DNA of 64,000 bases from Tsuneonella sp. CC-YZS046 (GTDB lineage Bacteria; Pseudomonadota; Alphaproteobacteria; Sphingomonadales; Sphingomonadaceae): assembly GCF_035581365.1 (NCBI RefSeq), contig NZ_CP141590.1, positions 434,001 through 498,000 on the forward strand. Direction: 5' to 3'. A model generated the notes under the pieces. It was not told the DNA's origin. It did not search any database and saw nothing but the letters and a program-made list of their open reading frames with translations. Below are positions 60,851 to 64,000 of this stretch, one piece after another (positions within the stretch are counted from its first letter, which is position 1; each line of letters opens with the position of its first letter). The position numbers and the translations under genes were made by a program.

Positions 60851-61252
60851 ATGGCACGACAGCAATCGACCCCCGAGACGCGCAGTGTCCGCCTGCTCAA
60901 GGTGGGCGAGCAGGTGCGCCACGTCATTTCCGAATTGCTCACGCGCCAGCAGGTGCATGACGAGGTGCTCACCGCCCATTCCGTAAGCGTTACGGAAGTG
61001 CGGATGTCGCCGGACCTGCGGCTCGCCAAGGTCTATGTGAAGCCGCTGCTCGGTTCGGAAGAGGAGGAAGTGCTCCAGGCCTTGCGCCGGAACACCGCCT
61101 TCTTCCAGCGCGAGGTGGCGCAGCGGCTCAAGCTCAAATATGCCGCGAAGATCCAGTTCCGCGCGGATGAAAGCTTCGATGAGGCGGGCCGCATAGAGCG
61201 GCTGCTGTCCGATCCGCGCGTTGCTCGCGATCTGGAGGATGGCGGGGATTGA
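60851..61252 (+). CDS. rbfA: 30S ribosome-binding factor RbfA
   Basis: 133 residues with the KH-like fold of Rbf[45 protein letters not shown] and [40 protein letters not shown]. It acts in 16S rRNA processing and 30S maturation, next to infB as in many bacteria. It has GGAGGA about 10 bases upstream of its ATG. Confidence 0.97.
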   Translation: MARQQSTPETRSVRLLKVGEQVRHVISELLTRQQVHDEVLTAHSVSVTEVRMSPDLRLAKVYVKPLLGSEEEEVLQALRRNTAFFQREVAQRLKLKYAAKIQFRADESFDEAGRIERLLSDPRVARDLEDGGD

Positions 61253-61299
61253 GCGCTGGCCGTGCTGGCCTTTGCAACCGCAATCCCTATGTAACGGCC

Positions 61300-61989
61300 A
61301 TGGGCAACATGCTTTACACAGCCGCCGCGCTGATCGTCCCGCTGGTCATCGCCATCGTCTTCCATGAGGTCGCTCATGGCTGGGTGGCGCGTTCGCTGGG
61401 CGATCCGACGGCTGAGGAGCAGCGCCGGCTGAGCCTCAATCCCGTCCGCCATGTCGATCCGATCGGCACGGTGGTTCTTCCCGGGATGCTGGCGCTCATC
61501 AAGGCTCCGGTTTTCGGTTGGGCCAAGCCGGTTCCGGTGAACAAATGGCGGCTGCGCAATCCGCGCTTCGGGATGATGGCGGTGGCGGCTGCGGGGCCGG
61601 GGACCAACTTTGTGCTGGCCGCGATCGGCGCGATCCTGCTCGGCCTGCTGGTGAGGGGTGGGGGGCAGCAGGAAGTCGGCGAATTGATGCTTTTCGCTGC
61701 GACGAGCCTCAATTATTTCATTACGATCAATATCTTCCTCGCCATGTTCAACCTGCTGCCGGTGCCGCCTTTCGATGGTTCGCATATCGTGGAAGGCCTG
61801 CTCCCTCCTCAGGCCGCGCGGCAATACAACCGGCTGCGGCCATTCGGCTTCCCGCTGCTCCTGTTGCTGCTGCTGGTGATCCCCTGGCTTTTTCCCGAAC
61901 TGGGCATTGTCGAAAATGTCGTGCTGCCGCCCGTGATGTGGGCCGCGGAACATTACTACACCCTTGCCCGCGCCATCGCAGGCGGATGA
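61300..61989 (+). CDS. Site-2-protease-type zinc metallopeptidase (M50)
   Basis: 229 residues if started at ATG 61300; a TTG at 61249 overlapping the rbfA stop (TTGA) with GGAGG upstream is a plausible longer start. Zinc ligands are in IVFHEVAHGWVA (HExxH) and NLLPVPPFDGSHI (N-x-x-P-x-P-x-x-D-G). At least four membrane helices are visible. The family cleaves membrane proteins in regulated intramembrane proteolysis. Its place between rbfA and truB is common in alphaproteobacteria; the substrate is not known. Confidence 0.88.
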   Translation: MGNMLYTAAALIVPLVIAIVFHEVAHGWVARSLGDPTAEEQRRLSLNPVRHVDPIGTVVLPGMLALIKAPVFGWAKPVPVNKWRLRNPRFGMMAVAAAGPGTNFVLAAIGAILLGLLVRGGGQQEVGELMLFAATSLNYFITINIFLAMFNLLPVPPFDGSHIVEGLLPPQAARQYNRLRPFGFPLLLLLLLVIPWLFPELGIVENVVLPPVMWAAEHYYTLARAIAGG

Positions 61990-61993
61990 TTTC

Positions 61994-62914
61994 ATGGCTG
62001 GCGCGATGCCGCATGGCTGGATCATTCTCGACAAGCCGCTCGGCCTTGGCTCGACCCAGGCGGTGGCGGCGGTGAAGCGCAATTTGCGGCAGGCGGGATA
62101 TGGCAAGGTGAAGGTGGGGCATGGCGGCACGCTCGATCCGCTGGCTTCGGGAGTGCTGCCGATCGCGGTGGGAGAGGCGACCAAGCTCGCCGGGCGAATG
62201 CTCGATGCCACGAAGGAATATGCGTTCGTTCTGCGCTTCGGCGAGGAGACCGACACCCTGGATGCGGAAGGGCGCGTGATGGCCACCAGCGAGGTCCGGC
62301 CGTCGCTTGCCGGGGTGGAGGCGATGCTTCCGCGCTTCACGGGGGCAATCGAGCAGGTTCCGCCCGCCTTTTCCGCCCTCAAGGTGGAGGGCCGGCGGGC
62401 CTACGATCTGGCGCGCGCGGGCGAGGAGGTGGAATTGGACGTGCGGAATGTCGAGATATTCTCTCTCTCCGCAAGCTCGGGGAGAGAGGGCTGCGTGGAG
62501 GAGGTGCTGTTCACCGCCCATGTCTCCAAGGGCACCTATATCCGCGCGCTGGCGCGAGACATCGCGCATGCGCTCGGCACGGTCGGCCACGTCACGATGC
62601 TGCGCCGGTTGAGGGCGGGGCCGTTCGACCTTTCCCGGGCGATTTCACTGGACAAATTGAACGAAGTCGGTCAGGGCGCGCCTCTTGAAGACGTAATCCT
62701 GCCGCTGGAGGCAGGGCTGGACGACATCCCGGCCCTGGACCTCGATCCGGAAGCGGCACGGGCGGTCCGTCAGGGCCGGGTCCTTTCCGGATTGCCCCAG
62801 GACGATGGGCTGTATTGGGCGCGTGCCGGCAGATTGCCAGTCGCACTGATGGAGCTTTCGGGCGGCGACGCCCGGGTCGTCAGGGGGTTCAACCTTCCCG
62901 ATGTCGCGGAGTGA
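61994..62914 (+). CDS. truB: tRNA pseudouridine(55) synthase
   Basis: 306 residues from ATG 61994; an ATG 12 bases later is possible. The motifs are GWIILDKPLGLGSTQAVAAVKR, VGHGGTLDPLASGVLPIAVG with the catalytic aspartate in GTLDPLA, KEYAFVLRFGEETDTLD, and KGTYIRALARDIAHALG. TruB makes pseudouridine 55 in the T-loop of tRNAs and also acts as a tRNA chaperone. It is separated from the M50 protease by four bases and from rpsO by six. Confidence 0.97.
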   Translation: MAGAMPHGWIILDKPLGLGSTQAVAAVKRNLRQAGYGKVKVGHGGTLDPLASGVLPIAVGEATKLAGRMLDATKEYAFVLRFGEETDTLDAEGRVMATSEVRPSLAGVEAMLPRFTGAIEQVPPAFSALKVEGRRAYDLARAGEEVELDVRNVEIFSLSASSGREGCVEEVLFTAHVSKGTYIRALARDIAHALGTVGHVTMLRRLRAGPFDLSRAISLDKLNEVGQGAPLEDVILPLEAGLDDIPALDLDPEAARAVRQGRVLSGLPQDDGLYWARAGRLPVALMELSGGDARVVRGFNLPDVAE

Positions 62915-62920
62915 ATGAAT

Positions 62921-63190
62921 ATGTCGGTTACCGCCGAGAAGAAGCAGGAAATCATCAAGGACAATGCCCGCCAGTCCAACGACACGGGCAGTCCCGAAGT
63001 GCAGGTCGCGATCCTCACCGAGCGCATCCGCAACCTGACCGAGCACTTCAAGGGCCATCACAAGGACAATCACTCGCGTCGCGGCCTGCTGATGATGGTC
63101 AACAAGCGGCGTTCCCTGCTCGCCTATCTCAAGAAGAAGGATGTCGAGCGGTATAACGCCCTGATCCAGAAGCTGGGTCTTCGTAAGTAA
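62921..63190 (+). CDS. rpsO: 30S ribosomal protein S15
   Basis: 89 residues, the standard length, from ATG 62921 with GGAG eight bases upstream; an ATG at 62915 is too close to it. Family motifs are [55 protein letters not shown]15 binds the central domain of 16S rRNA and represses its own mRNA in some bacteria. A terminator-like hairpin follows before pnp. Confidence 0.98.
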   Translation: MSVTAEKKQEIIKDNARQSNDTGSPEVQVAILTERIRNLTEHFKGHHKDNHSRRGLLMMVNKRRSLLAYLKKKDVERYNALIQKLGLRK

Positions 63191-63199
63191 AGAGATTGC

Positions 63200-63226
63200 G
63201 AAGCGGCCCCTGGCGGGCCGCTTCTT
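63200..63226 (+). terminator. rpsO-pnp intergenic hairpin
   Basis: GAAGCGGCCC, loop CTGGC, GGGCCGCTTC: a perfect 10-bp stem, followed by TT but no long U-run. It starts 9 bases after the rpsO stop. A partial terminator or an RNase III-type processing site in the pnp leader would fit. Confidence 0.8.
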
Positions 63227-63349
63227 GCATGGGCTGCCCGCAATCCGGCGGGCGCCCCGGGGCGGAAACAGGCCCCATACCGGACCGGGACGGTACACCC
63301 GGCAGCAAAACCCCGCCGGCAATAGGGCCGCGGGACTGAGGAAAATCCA

Positions 63350-64000
63350 ATGTTCGACGTTAAAACCGTATCGCTGGAGTGGGGCGGAAAGACCCTCACT
63401 CTGGAAACCGGCCGTATTGCCCGTCAAGCCGACGGCGCCGTGCTGGCCACTTATGGCGAAACCGTGGTGCTTTGCGCCGTGACGGCCGCCAAATCGGTGA
63501 AGGAAGGCCAGGACTTCTTCCCGCTCACCGTGCATTATCAGGAAAAGTTTTCCGCCGCCGGGCGCATTCCGGGCGGCTTCTTCAAGCGCGAGCGGGGGGC
63601 GACCGAAAAGGAAACGCTGACCAGCCGCCTGATCGACCGCCCGGTGCGGCCGCTGTTCCCCGAAGGCTTCTACAACGAGATCAACGTCATCGCCCAGGTG
63701 ATGAGCTATGATGGCGAGACGGAGCCGGATATCGTCGCGATGATCGCGGCCTCTGCCGCGCTCACCATCTCCGGCGTGCCGTTCATGGGGCCGATCGGTG
63801 CCGCCCGGGTCGGCTTCAAGGACGGTGAGTATCAGCTCAACCCGTCTCTGTCCGAAACCGCCGAAGGCCGCCTCGACCTCGTTGTCGCCGCGACGCAAGA
63901 AGCGGTGATGATGGTCGAATCCGAGGCCAGGGAACTGACCGAGGACGAGATGCTCGGCGCCGTCATGTTCGCGCATGAGGAGTCCCGCGAGGTCATCAAG
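63350..64000 (+). CDS. pnp: Polynucleotide phosphorylase, N-terminal part (3' end outside window)
   Basis: The first 217 codons of PNPase. [94 protein letters not shown] are the first RNase PH domain; the second domain, KH and S1 parts lie beyond the window. PNPase degrades RNA from the 3' end by phosphorolysis as part of the degradosome. The ATG at 63350 has GAGG nine bases upstream. The 160-base leader contains a strong hairpin and may serve autoregulation, as known for E. coli pnp. Confidence 0.97.
   Translation, partial: MFDVKTVSLEWGGKTLTLETGRIARQADGAVLATYGETVVLCAVTAAKSVKEGQDFFPLTVHYQEKFSAAGRIPGGFFKRERGATEKETLTSRLIDRPVRPLFPEGFYNEINVIAQVMSYDGETEPDIVAMIAASAALTISGVPFMGPIGAARVGFKDGEYQLNPSLSETAEGRLDLVVAATQEAVMMVESEARELTEDEMLGAVMFAHEESREVIK

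Noticed and set aside
58096-61029. A 977-codon open frame on the minus strand, opposite infB
   Set aside because: It is antisense to infB, which has all IF-2 motifs. High GC gives long antisense frames; the translated product is His/Arg/Asp-rich low-complexity without a domain.

Overview
The window is GC-rich DNA from an alphaproteobacterium, most likely a sphingomonad (Sphingomonadaceae or Erythrobacteraceae). The clues are four TonB-related outer-membrane/energy genes in one stretch, a crtZ carotenoid hydroxylase, the alphaproteobacterial DUF1476 protein, a LexA operator of the alphaproteobacterial GAAC-N7-GAAC type, and the core order rimP-nusA-ylxR-infB-rbfA-M50 protease-truB-rpsO-pnp. 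Both window edges cut genes: an acyl-CoA synthetase on the left and pnp on the right.

Region 1 (1-12091) is catabolic and accessory. It holds the end of an acyl-CoA synthetase, an orphan fucosyltransferase-fold protein, trhO, an aldehyde dehydrogenase and a regulator built from two tandem winged-helix units. A tightly packed six-gene operon follows: epoxide-hydrolase-like alpha/beta hydrolase, PQQ dehydrogenase with an N-terminal cytochrome c, Rieske oxygenase alpha subunit, small unknown, VOC protein and TIM-barrel isomerase. It looks like a degradation pathway whose substrate I cannot name. Next to it (12230-13015) is a small scrapyard: a YegP-like gene, a collapsed MFS transporter and an orphan open frame.

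Region 2 (13019-22216) is a 9.2 kb integrated element in the 3' end of tRNA-Thr(TGT). It is bounded by 48-bp direct repeats with one mismatch, plus an 18-bp double GTGCTTA repeat just inside both ends. It encodes a tyrosine integrase, an AlpA-type DNA-binding protein, a TOPRIM/RecA-like primase-helicase with an iteron array and AT-rich stretch inside its 3' end, a TerS-like protein and a full TerL. No portal, capsid, tail or lysis gene is visible. This is the layout of a phage satellite, although a prophage that lost its late genes is the alternative. A three-helix membrane protein in the opposite orientation sits beside the right end.

Region 3 (22265-36826) is mostly housekeeping: a DUF429 protein, rarA, a GT4 glycosyltransferase, an SOS-type Y-family polymerase with a LexA box and flanked by palindromic repeats, a PaiB-like protein, typA, a TonB-dependent receptor, a DUF805 protein, a degenerate TesA-like lipoprotein that appears to start at CTG, recF and a queuosine-precursor transporter.

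Region 4 (37001-47326) is an iron-acquisition block after tRNA-Arg(TCT). PepSY, DUF2271, DUF4198 and ApbE lie on the plus strand; PiuC-type hydroxylase, TonB, a catecholate-siderophore receptor and a second receptor-like protein lie on the minus strand. Fur-like palindromes precede the transcription units. The DUF2271 protein carries a DxxTGAT motif, the kind of site ApbE flavinylates.

Region 5 (47327-64000) starts with an in-frame fusion of isovaleryl-CoA dehydrogenase to the biotin domain of methylcrotonyl-CoA carboxylase, evidently a deletion scar in a leucine-catabolic operon. A NUDIX gene follows, then a minus-strand run leuC, a 56-residue membrane protein, leuD, quinone oxidoreductase, DUF1476, bolA and grxD. 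The window ends with crtZ, sufE and the translation/ribosome-maturation cluster.
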